Shown: positions 1 through 12,530, counted from the stretch's first letter. The stretch is 64,000 nucleotides of DNA from Bacillus sp. FJAT-42315 (GCF_002797375.1 NZ_KZ454941.1:1473331-1537330), one strand, 5' to 3'. The notes: generated by a model not told the origin, from the letters alone. Program-made: numbers and translations.

Positions 1-190
1 TGCTTGTCGTGTCTGAACAGTCGGCTCCGCTTTTCGTATTGTCTAGCTCCAGACGCTAGCGACTAGTGGACTTCCACGCTCCTCCTTGCGATAAGTCAAC
101 ATCGATTCACTGGCGTTCATCGTGTTTCCTTTATCTCGATCGGATCGCTCCAGTCCATACGTCGCTGACCAGCGCCTTCCGCTTTTCGTT
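1..190. repeat. Bacillaceae-type intergenic repeat
   Basis: This gene-free stretch resembles the GC-richer intergenic repeats scattered in many Bacillaceae genomes, which carry phrases like GTCTAGCTCCAG, CTCCTT-CGATAAGTCAAC and GCGCCTTCCGCTTTTCGTT. The last 35 bases (156-190) recur with 29 of 35 identities at 13021-13055. Short reading frames inside it have no ribosome binding site or recognisable product. Its function is unknown; membership in a named family is from memory and not tested. Confidence 0.55.
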
Positions 191-217
191 GTCATTTGCT
201 TTTTTGGCTGATATAAT
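189..217 (+). promoter_or_regulatory. lepA promoter (sigma-A type)
   Basis: A TTGTCA -35 box (189-194) and a TATAAT -10 box (212-217) are separated by exactly 17 bases, and the -10 is preceded by TGA, an extended -10 element. It lies about 45 bases before lepA and its -35 abuts the end of the intergenic repeat. Confidence 0.7.
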
Positions 218-261
218 CAATGCTAGTGTAATTGTGCCGATTAACAGGAGAAGGTGAAAGT

Positions 262-2091
262 ATGAATCATGAAGAGAGAGTAAAGAGACAGGAGCATATT
301 CGAAATTTCTCGATTATTGCTCATATTGATCATGGGAAGTCTACGTTAGCAGACCGAATTTTAGAGAAAACTCAGGCGTTGACTGCTCGTGAAATGAAGA
401 GCCAGCTGCTTGATTCGATGGATTTGGAGAGAGAGCGCGGCATTACGATTAAATTAAATGCTGTTCAGTTAACATATAAGGCGAAAGATGGAGAAGAGTA
501 TATTTTTCATTTGATCGATACACCGGGACACGTCGACTTTACGTATGAAGTATCTCGAAGCTTAGCCGCTTGTGAAGGGGCGATTTTAGTTGTTGATGCT
601 GCTCAAGGAATTGAAGCGCAAACGTTAGCGAATGTGTATCTTGCTTTAGATAATGATTTGGAGATCCTTCCAGTCATTAATAAAATCGATTTGCCAGCAG
701 CGGAGCCAGAGCGAGTACGTCAAGAAGTTGAGGACGTCATTGGTCTAGATGCTTCAGAGGCTGTGCTTGCTTCTGCGAAAGCAGGTATCGGGATTGAAGA
801 AATCTTGGAGCAAATTGTGGAGAAAGTTCCAGCGCCACAAGGTGACCCATCTGCGCCATTAAAAGCGCTTATTTTTGACTCAATGTTTGATGCGTATCGC
901 GGAGTCGTTGCCTACATTCGTATTGTCGATGGAACGGTCAAAGTAGGCGATCGCATTAAAATGATGTCAACTGGAAAAGAATTTGACGTCACAGAGGTTG
1001 GAGTGTTTACGCCGAAAACAACCCCTCGTGATGAACTAACAGTTGGCGACGTTGGCTTTTTAACAGCGGCGATTAAAAATGTCGGCGATACAAGTGTCGG
1101 GGATACGATCACTTTAGCCAAAAATCCTGCTGATGAAGCACTACCTGGGTACCGAAAGCTCAACCCGATGGTATACTGTGGATTGTACCCAATCGACTCA
1201 TCAAAATTTAACGACTTGAGAGAAGCACTTGAAAAACTTGAGTTAAACGATTCTGCTCTACAATTTGAGCCAGAAACGTCTCAAGCTTTAGGTTTTGGTT
1301 TCCGTTGTGGCTTCCTAGGCTTACTTCATATGGAAATCATTCAAGAACGTATCGAGCGTGAGTTTAAAATTGATTTAATTACGACAGCGCCAAGTGTTAT
1401 TTATAACGTGAGAATGACAAATGGTGAAGAAGTGAGTGTCGATAACCCGTCGAATATGCCAGATCCACAAAAAATTGATAGCGTAGAAGAGCCTTATGTT
1501 AAAGCGTCCATTATGGTGCCAAATGATTATGTTGGAGCAGTTATGGAGTTAGCGCAAGGAAAACGGGGAATCTTCATCGATATGCAATACATGGACGATA
1601 TTCGTGTTAATGTCATTTATGAAATTCCGTTATCAGAAATTGTCTATGATTTCTTTGATCAATTGAAGTCTAATACAAAAGGCTATGCTTCATTTGATTA
1701 TGAGCTGATTGGCTATAAGCCGTCGAAGCTTGTGAAAATGGACATTTTATTAAATAGTGAAAAAGTCGATGCGTTAAGCTTTATCGTTCACCGTGACTTC
1801 GCTTATGAGCGCGGAAAAGTCATCGTAGAAAAGCTGAAAGAATTAATTCCTAGACAGCAGTTTGAAGTACCTGTTCAAGCGGCGATCGGTCAAAAAATTG
1901 TCGCCCGCTCAACGATCAAGTCAATGGGTAAAAATGTATTGGCGAAATGTTACGGTGGAGATATTTCTCGTAAGCGTAAGTTGCTTGAAAAGCAGAAAGA
2001 AGGAAAGAAACGGATGAAGCAAGTTGGATCCGTTGAAGTCCCTCAAGAAGCGTTTATGGCTGTTCTGAAGATAGACGATTCGACTAAATAA
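262..2091 (+). CDS. lepA: Elongation factor 4 (LepA), ribosomal back-translocation GTPase
   Basis: The 609-residue product is a translational GTPase that acts on stalled or mistranslocated ribosomes. The P-loop AHIDHGKST is at residues 20-28, the switch-II DTPGH at 86-90, and NKID near 140. EF-G-like domains follow, and the basic C-terminus ([17 protein letters not shown]) is specific to EF4. The ATG at 262 is chosen because AGGAGAAGG lies 8 bases upstream; an in-frame ATG at 232 has no such site. Length matches the family (about 600-612). hemW follows 66 bases later, as in B. subtilis. Confidence 0.98.
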   Translation: MNHEERVKRQEHIRNFSIIAHIDHGKSTLADRILEKTQALTAREMKSQLLDSMDLERERGITIKLNAVQLTYKAKDGEEYIFHLIDTPGHVDFTYEVSRSLAACEGAILVVDAAQGIEAQTLANVYLALDNDLEILPVINKIDLPAAEPERVRQEVEDVIGLDASEAVLASAKAGIGIEEILEQIVEKVPAPQGDPSAPLKALIFDSMFDAYRGVVAYIRIVDGTVKVGDRIKMMSTGKEFDVTEVGVFTPKTTPRDELTVGDVGFLTAAIKNVGDTSVGDTITLAKNPADEALPGYRKLNPMVYCGLYPIDSSKFNDLREALEKLELNDSALQFEPETSQALGFGFRCGFLGLLHMEIIQERIEREFKIDLITTAPSVIYNVRMTNGEEVSVDNPSNMPDPQKIDSVEEPYVKASIMVPNDYVGAVMELAQGKRGIFIDMQYMDDIRVNVIYEIPLSEIVYDFFDQLKSNTKGYASFDYELIGYKPSKLVKMDILLNSEKVDALSFIVHRDFAYERGKVIVEKLKELIPRQQFEVPVQAAIGQKIVARSTIKSMGKNVLAKCYGGDISRKRKLLEKQKEGKKRMKQVGSVEVPQEAFMAVLKIDDSTK

Positions 2092-2157
2092 TTTTTAACG
2101 GGAAAGGGAAAGCGTAACAGCTGACCCTTTTTCTCGTTATGTTAGAGGAGTTTTTGA

Positions 2158-3300
2158 ATGATACGTTCCGCTTATATCCATATCCCTTTTTGTCATCAAA
2201 TTTGTCATTATTGCGACTTTAATAAAGTGTTTATGAAGAATCAGCCGGTGGAGGAGTATTTAGCTGCACTTGCTACTGAAATGAAACTGATGCAGGAATC
2301 AAACCCGACCGCTTGTTTAGATACGATTTTTGTTGGTGGCGGTACCCCAACTGCTCTAAGTGCTGAGCAGCTAGCGACACTTTGTCGATCGATTCGAGAA
2401 ATTCTCCCATTTACAGAGGGAGAGTTCACCTTTGAAGCCAATCCAGGAGATTTAACAGAGGAAAAGTTGAAAGTGTTAAAAGAGTATGGAGTTAATCGTT
2501 TAAGTATCGGTGTTCAATCCTTTGATGACGAATTATTAGCATCCATCGGGCGCACGCATAAAAGTCGCGATGTATTTACAACGATTGAACGTGCGCAAGC
2601 CATTGGGTTTGAAAATATTAGCATCGATTTAATTTATGCCTTACCTAATCAGACGCTTGAGAATTTTCGCGACACATTGCACACTGCGTTAAGCTTAGGT
2701 CTTCCTCATTATTCAGGCTATTCGCTCATTATTGAACCGAAGACGGTCTTTTATAATTTAATGAGAAAAGATCGCTTACCACTTCCAAAAGTGGAAACAG
2801 AGGCGGCTATGTATCGAGAGTTGATGGAACAAATGTCAGCCCGCGGACTAACGCAATATGAAATCAGCAACTTTGCCAAGCCAGGATTTGAAAGTCGTCA
2901 TAATCTTGTATATTGGAATAACGAGCAGTATTATGGCCTAGGAGCTGGCGCGCATGGATATGTAAATGGTGTGCGAACAGCTAATCATGGCCCGTTGAAA
3001 AAATATATCGAGCCGTTAATGGACGGACAGCTCGCGCTTTTATCGTCTCATCAAGTATCGAAAAATGAACAGATGGAAGAAGAAATGTTTCTTGGTCTTC
3101 GAAAAATGGCAGGAGTATCTGTTGCGCAATTTCATCAAAAATATCAGTGTTCCCCGCTTGAATTATTCAAACAACCGCTTGCAGATATGACAGCAAGAGG
3201 GCTTCTAATGATTGAAAACAATGAAACGATTCGCTTGACTGATGAAGGGAAATTGCTTGGCAACGAAGTATTCCAGTCATTTTTATTATCGATCGAATGA
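2158..3300 (+). CDS. hemW: Radical SAM heme chaperone HemW
   Basis: The 380-residue product carries the radical-SAM cysteine motif C12-x3-C16-x2-C19 close to the N-terminus, followed by GGGTPTAL (a SAM-binding glycine-rich motif) and a HemN-like C-terminal domain. HemW proteins look like oxygen-independent coproporphyrinogen oxidases but act as heme chaperones; the motif CxxxCxxC without an extra following Cys fits HemW. The start has GAGGAG upstream. It lies between lepA and the hrcA promoter, the usual firmicute arrangement. Confidence 0.93.
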   Translation: MIRSAYIHIPFCHQICHYCDFNKVFMKNQPVEEYLAALATEMKLMQESNPTACLDTIFVGGGTPTALSAEQLATLCRSIREILPFTEGEFTFEANPGDLTEEKLKVLKEYGVNRLSIGVQSFDDELLASIGRTHKSRDVFTTIERAQAIGFENISIDLIYALPNQTLENFRDTLHTALSLGLPHYSGYSLIIEPKTVFYNLMRKDRLPLPKVETEAAMYRELMEQMSARGLTQYEISNFAKPGFESRHNLVYWNNEQYYGLGAGAHGYVNGVRTANHGPLKKYIEPLMDGQLALLSSHQVSKNEQMEEEMFLGLRKMAGVSVAQFHQKYQCSPLELFKQPLADMTARGLLMIENNETIRLTDEGKLLGNEVFQSFLLSIE

Positions 3301-3324
3301 TCCGCAATAACATGAGCATGTCCG

Positions 3325-3353
3325 TTGACAATAAGCATTGATTTTGATAATTT
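3325..3353 (+). promoter_or_regulatory. Vegetative promoter of the hrcA-dnaK operon
   Basis: TTGACA (3325-3330) and TAATTT (3348-3353) are spaced by 17 bases. The predicted transcript start lies immediately before the CIRCE operator, as expected for HrcA-repressed class I heat-shock operons. Confidence 0.8.
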
Positions 3354-3363
3354 ATTTATAGAT

Positions 3364-3390
3364 TTAGCACTCATAAAGATAGAGTGCTAA
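3364..3390. promoter_or_regulatory. CIRCE operator (HrcA binding site)
   Basis: TTAGCACTC, nine bases, then GAGTGCTAA form a perfect 9-9-9 CIRCE inverted repeat directly after the promoter. HrcA is known to bind this element, so the operon is autoregulated by its first gene and by GroEL availability. Confidence 0.97.
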
Positions 3391-3405
3391 CAGAGGTGAT
3401 GAACG

Positions 3406-4434
3406 TTGTTAACAGATCGTCAGCTTTTCATCTTACAAGTAATCATTGATGACTTTATTCAATCTGCACAGCCGGTTGGCTCGCGAAGCTTGGTTGAGAA
3501 AGAAAAAGTTGCTTACAGTTCAGCGACGATTCGCAATGAGATGGCTGAGCTTGAGGAACTTGGTTATTTAGAGAAAACTCATACCTCCTCAGGTAGAGTG
3601 CCTTCAGAAAAAGGATATCGTTATTATGTCGACCATCTGTTGCATCCTGAACAGCTCAATCGAAAAGAAGTGCAGACGATTCATTCCATCTTTTCTGACC
3701 GCATGTATGAGTTAGAAAAAGTGGTGCAAAAGTCAGCAAAAATTTTATCAGAATTAACGAATTACACAGCGATCGTATTAGGACCTGAAATTAAGGATAA
3801 TAAAGTAAAGAGGCTACAAATTGTTCCTCTAAGTAAAGATACAGCGATCGCTATTATCGTGACAGATACGGGGCATGTTGAGAACCGAACGTTCAAACTC
3901 CCTCAAAGTGTCGATGCTTCCGATATTGAAAAAATGGTGAACATTTTGAATGAACGATTGGTCGGCATTCCGCTTTCTAATCTACACGATAAGTTGTATA
4001 AAGAAATTGTTGTGCTTATGCGTCAACATATTCATAATTACGAAGCGATGTTAACAATGTTTGCTGATGCCGTTGATGTGCCAGCAACAGAAAAGTTGTT
4101 TTTCGGTGGAAAAACGAATATGCTCAATCAGCCTGAGTTCCATGATATTGTGAAAATTCGTCAAGTGATGAATATGATTGAACAGGAAGAAGGCATCTAT
4201 AAATTAATTAGCGGCATCCCAACTGGTATTCAAGTCAAGATCGGCAAAGAAAACAATAATGAAGCGATGGAGCATTGTAGCTTAATTACAGCTTCCTACT
4301 CGGTTGGAGAAGAACAAGTGGGAACAATTGCGATACTTGGGCCGACGCGAATGGAATACTCGCGGGTGATTAGCCTCGTCGATTTTTTGAGTCACGATAT
4401 GACAAAAGCGTTGACGAAGCTGTATGAAAGCTAG
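3406..4434 (+). CDS. hrcA: Heat-inducible transcription repressor HrcA
   Basis: The 342-residue protein represses class I heat-shock genes by binding CIRCE. It starts at TTG 3406 ([14 protein letters not shown]), with AGAGGTGATG just upstream. The N-terminal winged helix ([22 protein letters not shown], around residues 37-58) and the central HrcA domain are both present and the length is normal. It is the first gene of its own target operon. Confidence 0.97.
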   Translation: MLTDRQLFILQVIIDDFIQSAQPVGSRSLVEKEKVAYSSATIRNEMAELEELGYLEKTHTSSGRVPSEKGYRYYVDHLLHPEQLNRKEVQTIHSIFSDRMYELEKVVQKSAKILSELTNYTAIVLGPEIKDNKVKRLQIVPLSKDTAIAIIVTDTGHVENRTFKLPQSVDASDIEKMVNILNERLVGIPLSNLHDKLYKEIVVLMRQHIHNYEAMLTMFADAVDVPATEKLFFGGKTNMLNQPEFHDIVKIRQVMNMIEQEEGIYKLISGIPTGIQVKIGKENNNEAMEHCSLITASYSVGEEQVGTIAILGPTRMEYSRVISLVDFLSHDMTKALTKLYES

Positions 4435-4450
4435 ATAAAGTCAGTATGGT

Positions 4451-4485
4451 AAGAGCGTGGAAGTTGTTGCTGACTTCCGTCTCTT
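4451..4485 (+). promoter_or_regulatory. hrcA-grpE intercistronic hairpin, probable mRNA processing or stabilising element
   Basis: AAGAG and GGAAGT in the left arm pair with ACTTCC and CTCTT in the right arm, with an 8-base loop and no following T-run, so it is not a clean terminator. In B. subtilis the dnaK operon transcript is processed just after hrcA, leaving a stem-loop at the 5' end of the more stable grpE-dnaK message; this hairpin sits in the same place. A TATAAT at 4492-4497 follows but lacks a well-placed -35 box. Confidence 0.55.
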
Positions 4486-4542
4486 TCTGTGTATAATATA
4501 AAGGTTGAATGATTAGGAGAAAATTTGAAGGAGGTGAAACCA

Positions 4543-6961
<2,419 letters not shown>

Positions 6962-6992
6962 TCGCAAGCTTGAGCCTTTTCGCTAGGCAGCT

Positions 6993-7031
6993 AAAGTCAA
7001 AGTCAGGGGGTTCCTTGACTTTGACTTTTTT
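6993..7031 (+). terminator. Intrinsic terminator after dnaK
   Basis: The arms AAAGTCAAAGTCAGG and CCTTGACTTTGACTTT pair almost perfectly around a short loop and run into a T-tract. Partial termination here would lower dnaJ and methyltransferase expression relative to dnaK. Confidence 0.85.
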
Positions 7032-7066
7032 CATGATGAGCTGAAACAATCGATTAGTATTAACTA

Positions 7067-7096
7067 TTCACTATTAAGGAGCAACTATGTTAAAAT
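7067..7096 (+). promoter_or_regulatory. Possible internal promoter before dnaJ
   Basis: TTCACT (7067-7072) and TAAAAT (7091-7096) are 18 bases apart, between the dnaK terminator and dnaJ. An internal promoter before dnaJ is known in B. subtilis, but the match here is only moderate. Confidence 0.35.
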
Positions 7097-7132
7097 AGCC
7101 CTTATGTGAAAGGAATCGGGGAGTGGAACGTG

Positions 7133-8251
7133 ATGAGTAAACGAGATTATTATGACGTACTTGGTGTCGAAAAAAGCGCTTCTAAAGAGGAAATCAAAAA
7201 AGCGTATCGCAAGCTCTCAAAAAAATATCACCCAGATATTAATAAAGAAGCGGGAGCCGACGAGAAATTTAAAGAAGTCAAAGAAGCTTATGAAGTGTTA
7301 AGTGATGAGCAAAAACGGGCACAATATGACCAATTTGGTCATGCTGATCCAAATCAAGGGTTTGGTGGAGCTGATTTCGGTGGGTTCGGAGGATTTGAAG
7401 ATATTTTTAGCACCTTCTTTGGTGGCGGTGGCGGTCGCAGAAGAGATCCAAATGCTCCGCGCCAAGGAGCCGACTTACAATATACAATGACGATCAAGTT
7501 TGAAGAAGCGGTGTTTGGAAAAGAGACAGACATTGAAATTCCGAAAGAGGAAACTTGTGGTACTTGTACAGGTACGGGAGCAAAGCCTGGTACCGATCCA
7601 GAAACTTGTTCGCATTGTCACGGTGCAGGTCAGTTAAATGTCGAGCAAAACACGCCATTTGGTCGAATTGTGAATCGTCGTACTTGCCCATATTGTAGCG
7701 GTACAGGTAAGATGATTAAAGAAAAATGCTCGACGTGCGGCGGCGATGGAACGGTAACGAAAATGAAGAAAATTCATGTGAAAATACCAGCTGGAATTGA
7801 TGATGGTCAACAGCTGCGCGTATCTGGACAAGGAGAGCCGGGTGTAAATGGCGGCCCTGCTGGCGATTTATTTATCGTATTCCGCGTTCTTCCACACGAA
7901 TTATTTGAACGAGATGGCGACGATATTTATTGTGAAATTCCTATCACATTTGTTCAAGCTTCACTTGGTGATGAAATCGAAGTACCGACCATTCATGGAA
8001 AAATTAAATTGAAGGTACCAGCAGGAACACAAACGGGTACGAAATTCCGTCTGCGCGGAAAAGGTGTACCAAATGTTCGTGGTTATGGTACAGGAGATCA
8101 GCATATTCGAGTGAAAGTCGTTACTCCAACGAAATTAAATGAAAAGCAGAAAAACTTGCTTCGAGAATTTGCGGAAGTAAGCGGTGAAATGCTAGATGAA
8201 CAACAAGCGGGCTTTTTTGATAAAGTAAAACGCGCGCTAAAGCGTGACTAA
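7133..8251 (+). CDS. dnaJ: Molecular chaperone DnaJ (Hsp40, type I)
   Basis: The 372-residue co-chaperone stimulates DnaK ATPase. The J-domain holds the HPD triad at residues 33-35. A Gly/Phe-rich linker ([15 protein letters not shown]) follows, then four zinc-finger CxxCxGxG repeats ([32 protein letters not shown]) and the two beta-barrel substrate domains. The start at ATG 7133 gives the usual [13 protein letters not shown]-terminus. All zinc ligands are intact. Confidence 0.98.
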   Translation: MSKRDYYDVLGVEKSASKEEIKKAYRKLSKKYHPDINKEAGADEKFKEVKEAYEVLSDEQKRAQYDQFGHADPNQGFGGADFGGFGGFEDIFSTFFGGGGGRRRDPNAPRQGADLQYTMTIKFEEAVFGKETDIEIPKEETCGTCTGTGAKPGTDPETCSHCHGAGQLNVEQNTPFGRIVNRRTCPYCSGTGKMIKEKCSTCGGDGTVTKMKKIHVKIPAGIDDGQQLRVSGQGEPGVNGGPAGDLFIVFRVLPHELFERDGDDIYCEIPITFVQASLGDEIEVPTIHGKIKLKVPAGTQTGTKFRLRGKGVPNVRGYGTGDQHIRVKVVTPTKLNEKQKNLLREFAEVSGEMLDEQQAGFFDKVKRALKRD

Positions 8252-8273
8252 TAAAGAATGGAGCTGGCAACAG

Positions 8274-9212
8274 ATGAAGTGGTCGGAGATTAGCATTCAA
8301 ACAACAAATGAAGCAGTAGAAGCTATTTCTAATATTTTGCACGAAGCGGGTGCAAGTGGCGTTGTTATTGAAGATCCTTTTGAATTAAAGAGAGAGCGTG
8401 AGGATCAATTTGGTGAAATCTATCAGCTAAATCCCGATGACTATCCTGAAGAGGGTGTAATCGTTAAAGCATATTTACCTGTAAACAGCTTTCTAGCTGA
8501 AACCGCTGAAGGGATTGCACAATCGATTAAGAATCTTGTCGAATATAATATTGACATCGGTCAAAATGTGATGACATTGATGGAAGTGAATGAGGAAGAT
8601 TGGGCGACAGCATGGAAGCAATATTATAACCCGGTGAAAATCTCTGAAAAATTTACGATTGTTCCTACGTGGGAAGACTATACACCTGTCAGTACAGATG
8701 AGTTAATCATTGAACTGGACCCAGGTATGGCTTTCGGAACAGGTACACACCCGACAACGGTCATGTGTTTGCAAGCGTTAGAACGATACGTCCAATCAGA
8801 CGATCATGTCGTGGATGTTGGCACAGGTTCAGGAGTGCTAAGTATTGGTGCAGCATTGCTTGGTGCGAAAAAAGTAACCGCCCTAGACTTAGACGAAGTT
8901 GCTGTTGAGTCAGCGAAAGAAAATGTTTGTCTTAATCATGTCGAAGAAACGGTGAATGTGTCAAAAAATAATCTATTAGATGGCATTGACGAACAAGTTG
9001 ATGTCGTGGTAGCTAATATTTTAGCGGAAGTCATTATGTCCTTCACAGATGAAGTAGCTCAAGTCGTGAAGCCAGGAGGCTACTTTATTTCTTCAGGGAT
9101 CATTAGTCAAAAGCGTGATGACGTGAAAGAGGCTGTCATTGCGGCCGGCTTTGATATTGAAGAAACGGTGTTAATGGAAGACTGGGTTGCTATTATTGCA
9201 AAGAAAAAATAA
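8274..9212 (+). CDS. prmA: Ribosomal protein L11 methyltransferase PrmA
   Basis: The 312-residue SAM-dependent enzyme trimethylates ribosomal protein L11. The AdoMet motif [19 protein letters not shown] and the catalytic-region NILAEVI are present. The start at ATG 8274 ([11 protein letters not shown]) matches the family N-terminus; an in-frame upstream ATG overlapping dnaJ lacks conservation. It is the fifth gene of the heat-shock operon and lies 22 bases after dnaJ. Confidence 0.96.
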   Translation: MKWSEISIQTTNEAVEAISNILHEAGASGVVIEDPFELKREREDQFGEIYQLNPDDYPEEGVIVKAYLPVNSFLAETAEGIAQSIKNLVEYNIDIGQNVMTLMEVNEEDWATAWKQYYNPVKISEKFTIVPTWEDYTPVSTDELIIELDPGMAFGTGTHPTTVMCLQALERYVQSDDHVVDVGTGSGVLSIGAALLGAKKVTALDLDEVAVESAKENVCLNHVEETVNVSKNNLLDGIDEQVDVVVANILAEVIMSFTDEVAQVVKPGGYFISSGIISQKRDDVKEAVIAAGFDIEETVLMEDWVAIIAKKK

Positions 9213-9221
9213 TGAGTTAAC

Positions 9222-9249
9222 AGCTGTCTCAGAGGTCTGTGAGACAGCT
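9222..9249 (+). other. Perfect 10-bp hairpin between prmA and rsmE
   Basis: AGCTGTCTCA (9222-9231) and TGAGACAGCT (9240-9249) pair perfectly around eight bases. No T-run follows, so it is more likely an mRNA stability or processing structure than a terminator. Confidence 0.5.
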
Positions 9250-9281
9250 TCAAAGAAAATGAAATAGACGGGGTGACAATC

Positions 9282-10034
9282 GTGCAGCGCTACTTTGTAA
9301 ATGAACAATTAGAGGATGGCAAGTCAATCAAAATCGAGGGAGAGGATTTTCATCATTTGTCACGAGTGATGAGGATGGAAGTCGGGGATCATGTCTATGC
9401 TGTATTTCCTAATGGAGAAACAGCAGAGGTAGAAATTGAGCACCTTGCTAATGATTATGCACTTGCCTTTCTCGTGGAATGGATTCATGATAAGAAAGAG
9501 CTGCCGGTTGATATCGCCATTGCGAGCGGTCTGCCGAAAGGGGATAAATTGGAACTCGTCATTCAAAAGGGAACAGAACTAGGAGCTAGCTTGTTTGTCC
9601 CTTTTCATGCGGATCGCTCCATTGTGAAATGGGATGAGAAAAAGGGTGAGAAAAAGACGGAACGCTGGTCGAAAATAGCCAAAGAAGCCGCTGAACAATC
9701 TCATCGTAACCGTGTGCCAGACGTGATGAAGCCGGTGAATATAAATCAATTGATTGAAATCGGACAAGACTATCCGTTTAAATTATATGCTTATGAAGAA
9801 GAAGCGAAGCAAGGGGAGAAGCAGGCGTTTCATCAAGTGCTAGCCGAGATGCAGCCGGGTGATCGACTGTTCATTGTCTTTGGACCTGAAGGTGGAATTT
9901 CAGAGAAGGAAGCGGAAAAATTACGGAGCCATGGCTATATTCCATGCGGATTAGGCCCGAGAATTTTACGAACCGAGACTGCTCCGCTATATGCTTTATC
10001 TGCAATTTCCTACCATTTTGAACTAATGAGGTGA
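9282..10034 (+). CDS. rsmE: 16S rRNA (uracil1498-N3)-methyltransferase RsmE
   Basis: The 250-residue SPOUT-class methyltransferase modifies U1498 of 16S rRNA. The C-terminal trefoil-knot motifs FGPEGGIS and LGPRILRTETAPLYAL are clear, as is IQKGTELGA in the middle. GTG 9282 is preferred because it gives the family start MQRYF and has ACGGGGTGA in front; the in-frame GTG at 9273 lies inside that site. The gene ends 5 bases before the mtaB start, indicating coupled translation. Confidence 0.95.
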   Translation: MQRYFVNEQLEDGKSIKIEGEDFHHLSRVMRMEVGDHVYAVFPNGETAEVEIEHLANDYALAFLVEWIHDKKELPVDIAIASGLPKGDKLELVIQKGTELGASLFVPFHADRSIVKWDEKKGEKKTERWSKIAKEAAEQSHRNRVPDVMKPVNINQLIEIGQDYPFKLYAYEEEAKQGEKQAFHQVLAEMQPGDRLFIVFGPEGGISEKEAEKLRSHGYIPCGLGPRILRTETAPLYALSAISYHFELMR

Positions 10035-10039
10035 TGATA

Positions 10040-11380
10040 ATGCCAACAGTGGCATTCCAAACACTTGGATGTAAAGTAAACCATTATGAAACAGAAGCGA
10101 TCTGGCAGCTGTTTAAAAGCCAGAATTACGAGAGAGTTGATTTTGAAGCAACAGCAGATGTGTATGTCATCAATACATGTACCGTGACAAATACTGGAGA
10201 CAAGAAAAGTCGTCAAGTCATTCGTCGAGCGGTTCGTAAAAATCCAGACGCGGTCATTTGCGTCACTGGTTGTTATGCACAAACATCACCAGCTGAAATT
10301 ATGGCGATTCCAGGAGTCGACGTTGTGGTCGGAACACAAGACCGAACGAAAATGCTTGACTATATTGAGCAGTTTAAACAAGAGCGTCAACCGATTAATG
10401 GCGTCGGCAACATTATGAAAAACCGCGTGTACGAAGAATTAGACGTACCAGCTTTCACGGATCGTACACGTGCTTCTTTAAAAATTCAAGAGGGCTGTAA
10501 TAACTTTTGTACGTTCTGTATTATTCCATGGGCACGTGGCTTAATGCGTTCTCGTGATCCGCAAGAAGTACTTCGTCAAGCACAACAGCTTGTAGATGCA
10601 GGTTATAAGGAAATCGTGTTAACGGGCATTCATACAGGTGGATACGGTTCGGACATGAAGGATTATAACTTAGCGATGCTTTTGGCTGATTTAGAAAAGG
10701 TAAAAGGCTTAAAGCGCATCCGTATTTCTTCGATTGAAGCGAGTCAATTGACAGATGAAGTGATTGAAGTGATTGATCGTTCGAACATTGTAGTGAGACA
10801 TTTGCATATTCCGTTGCAATCTGGCTCAAACACTGTGTTGAAAAGAATGCGTCGTAAATACACGATGGAGCATTTCGCTGATCGTTTGAACCGTTTGAAG
10901 CAGGCGTTACCAGGCTTAGCTGTAACCTCTGATGTGATTGTCGGTTTCCCTGGTGAAACAGAAGAAGAATTTATGGAAACGTATAATTTTATTAAAGAGC
11001 ATAAGTTTTCTGAACTTCATGTTTTCCCTTATTCCAAACGTACAGGTACACCAGCTGCCAGAATGGATGATCAAGTGGATGAGGAAGTGAAAAACGAACG
11101 TGTTCATCGATTAATCACTCTTTCTGATCAATTAGCAAAGGAATATGCTTCTCGTTTTGAAGGAGAAGTGCTTGAAGTGATTCCGGAAGAGTCTTTTAAA
11201 GAAGGAGACAAAGAAGATTTATATGTCGGCTATACAGATAACTATTTAAAAGTAGTATTTGAAGCAACGGAGGAAATGGTCGGTCAAATCGTGAAAGTGA
11301 AAATCACGCAAGCTGGCTACCCATACAATAAAGGTCAATTTGTTCGAGTGTTAGAAGAAGAATTAAATACAGTGAATTAA
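10040..11380 (+). CDS. mtaB: tRNA A37 methylthiotransferase MtaB
   Basis: The 446-residue radical SAM enzyme adds a methylthio group to t6A37 in tRNA, giving ms2t6A. The N-terminal cluster-binding cysteines are in TLGCKVNHYE, NTCTVTN and TGCYAQ; the radical SAM motif is CNNFCTFC near residue 153; a C-terminal TRAM domain follows. GAGGTGA at 10028-10034, overlapping the rsmE stop, supports ATG 10040. It is the last gene of the hrcA-dnaK operon, as in B. subtilis. Confidence 0.97.
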   Translation: MPTVAFQTLGCKVNHYETEAIWQLFKSQNYERVDFEATADVYVINTCTVTNTGDKKSRQVIRRAVRKNPDAVICVTGCYAQTSPAEIMAIPGVDVVVGTQDRTKMLDYIEQFKQERQPINGVGNIMKNRVYEELDVPAFTDRTRASLKIQEGCNNFCTFCIIPWARGLMRSRDPQEVLRQAQQLVDAGYKEIVLTGIHTGGYGSDMKDYNLAMLLADLEKVKGLKRIRISSIEASQLTDEVIEVIDRSNIVVRHLHIPLQSGSNTVLKRMRRKYTMEHFADRLNRLKQALPGLAVTSDVIVGFPGETEEEFMETYNFIKEHKFSELHVFPYSKRTGTPAARMDDQVDEEVKNERVHRLITLSDQLAKEYASRFEGEVLEVIPEESFKEGDKEDLYVGYTDNYLKVVFEATEEMVGQIVKVKITQAGYPYNKGQFVRVLEEELNTVN

Positions 11381-11386
11381 TCTATC

Positions 11387-11430
11387 GCCTTTTGTGCAAT
11401 AACTAATTGCATGAAAGGCTTTTATTTTCT
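11387..11430 (+). terminator. Terminator of the heat-shock operon
   Basis: GCCTTTTGTGCAAT pairs with ATTGCATGAAAGGC through one wobble region around AACTA, followed by TTTTATTTT. Confidence 0.8.
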
Positions 11431-11532
11431 ATTAGAAGAATAAAAAACAATATCGTGCATTCTCGCAATTTTATAGTGACGATGGTAAGATAGAGATGTA
11501 CGGACAACTTGTCTGAAGGGAGATAATCGTTT

Positions 11533-12213
11533 ATGACAAATCAATTTGAACAAGTGGCAAAAATGATTGACCATACATTATTAAAAGCAGATGCAACAAA
11601 AGAGGAAGTAAGTAAACTTTGTGAAGAAGCAAAGACATATGAATTTGCTTCTGTTTGTATTAATCCAACATGGGTGTCTTATGCAAGTGAGCAGTTAAAA
11701 GGAACGCCGGTAAAAGTATGCACAGTGATTGGTTTTCCTCTAGGAGCCATGACATCTGAAGTGAAGGCATTTGAAACGAAGAATGCCATTGAAAACGGTG
11801 CTGAAGAAGTGGACATGGTGATCAATATCGGTGCCTTAAAAGACGGAGATTACGAGACGGTATTGAAAGACATTCAAGCGGTTACATCTGCGGCTAAAGG
11901 TAAAGCGTTAACGAAGGTGATCATTGAAACTTGCCTATTAACAGATGAAGAGAAACAAAAAGCTTGTGAGCTCGCTGTCAAAGCAGGAACAGACTATGTG
12001 AAAACATCGACAGGCTTTTCGACAGGTGGTGCGACGGTTGCGGATATCACGCTAATGTGCCAAACGGTTGGGCCTGATATCGGTGTGAAAGCGTCTGGTG
12101 GCGTTCGTAGTAAAGAAGATGCGGAAAATATGATCAAAGCCGGTGCAACAAGAATTGGGGCTAGTTCTGGTGTAAAGATTGTTCAAGGACTTCAATCGGA
12201 CACTGATTATTAA
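11533..12213 (+). CDS. deoC: Deoxyribose-phosphate aldolase
   Basis: The 226-residue class I aldolase splits 2-deoxyribose 5-phosphate into glyceraldehyde 3-phosphate and acetaldehyde in nucleoside salvage. The Schiff-base lysine lies in [14 protein letters not shown], and KVIIETCLL and GVKASGGVR are typical. The start follows GAAGGGAG. In B. subtilis deoC sits in the dra-nupC-pdp operon; here it stands alone between mtaB and rpsU. Confidence 0.96.
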   Translation: MTNQFEQVAKMIDHTLLKADATKEEVSKLCEEAKTYEFASVCINPTWVSYASEQLKGTPVKVCTVIGFPLGAMTSEVKAFETKNAIENGAEEVDMVINIGALKDGDYETVLKDIQAVTSAAKGKALTKVIIETCLLTDEEKQKACELAVKAGTDYVKTSTGFSTGGATVADITLMCQTVGPDIGVKASGGVRSKEDAENMIKAGATRIGASSGVKIVQGLQSDTDY

Positions 12214-12241
12214 TTAGCTGATGTTTTGTAAAGAAAATTTC

Positions 12242-12270
12242 TTGACGGCTATAATTGCTTGTATTATAAT
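12242..12270 (+). promoter_or_regulatory. rpsU promoter (sigma-A type)
   Basis: TTGACG (12242-12247) and TATAAT (12265-12270) are 17 bases apart, nearly consensus, as expected for a ribosomal protein gene. Confidence 0.85.
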
Positions 12271-12337
12271 TATTTAGTACATGGAATTTCCATAACGGAA
12301 CATGTAATCGTAAGTGTTCGGAGGGAGGGAAAGAGAA

Positions 12338-12511
12338 ATGTCAAGAACAGTTGTTCGTAAAAACGAATCACTTGAAGAGGCTCTACGTCGTTTCAAACGC
12401 TCTGTTTCCAAAACTGGAACTTTACAAGAATTTAGAAAGCGTGAATTCTACGAAAAGCCAAGTGTGAAGCGTAAAAAGAAATCTGAAGCGGCTAGAAAAC
12501 GTAAGTGGTAA
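12338..12511 (+). CDS. rpsU: 30S ribosomal protein S21
   Basis: The 57-residue, highly basic protein ([20 protein letters not shown] and a Lys/Arg-rich tail) is S21 of the small subunit. ATG 12338 has GGAGGGAGG upstream; the in-frame GTG at 12314 overlaps the leader. It is followed by yqeY, the conserved pairing in bacilli. Confidence 0.97.
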   Translation: MSRTVVRKNESLEEALRRFKRSVSKTGTLQEFRKREFYEKPSVKRKKKSEAARKRKW

Positions 12512-12530
12512 AGAGAGAGAGGGTGTAAGA

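Noticed and set aside
66-257. Open reading frame of 63 codons inside the first repeat
   Set aside because: It lies in the intergenic repeat and lepA leader, has no ribosome binding site, and its composition reflects the repeat rather than a protein.
2098-2137. Hairpin AACGGGAAAGGG / CCCTTTTTCTCGTT as a lepA terminator
   Set aside because: The pairing needs gaps and there is no T-run after the stem; evidence is too weak for a feature.
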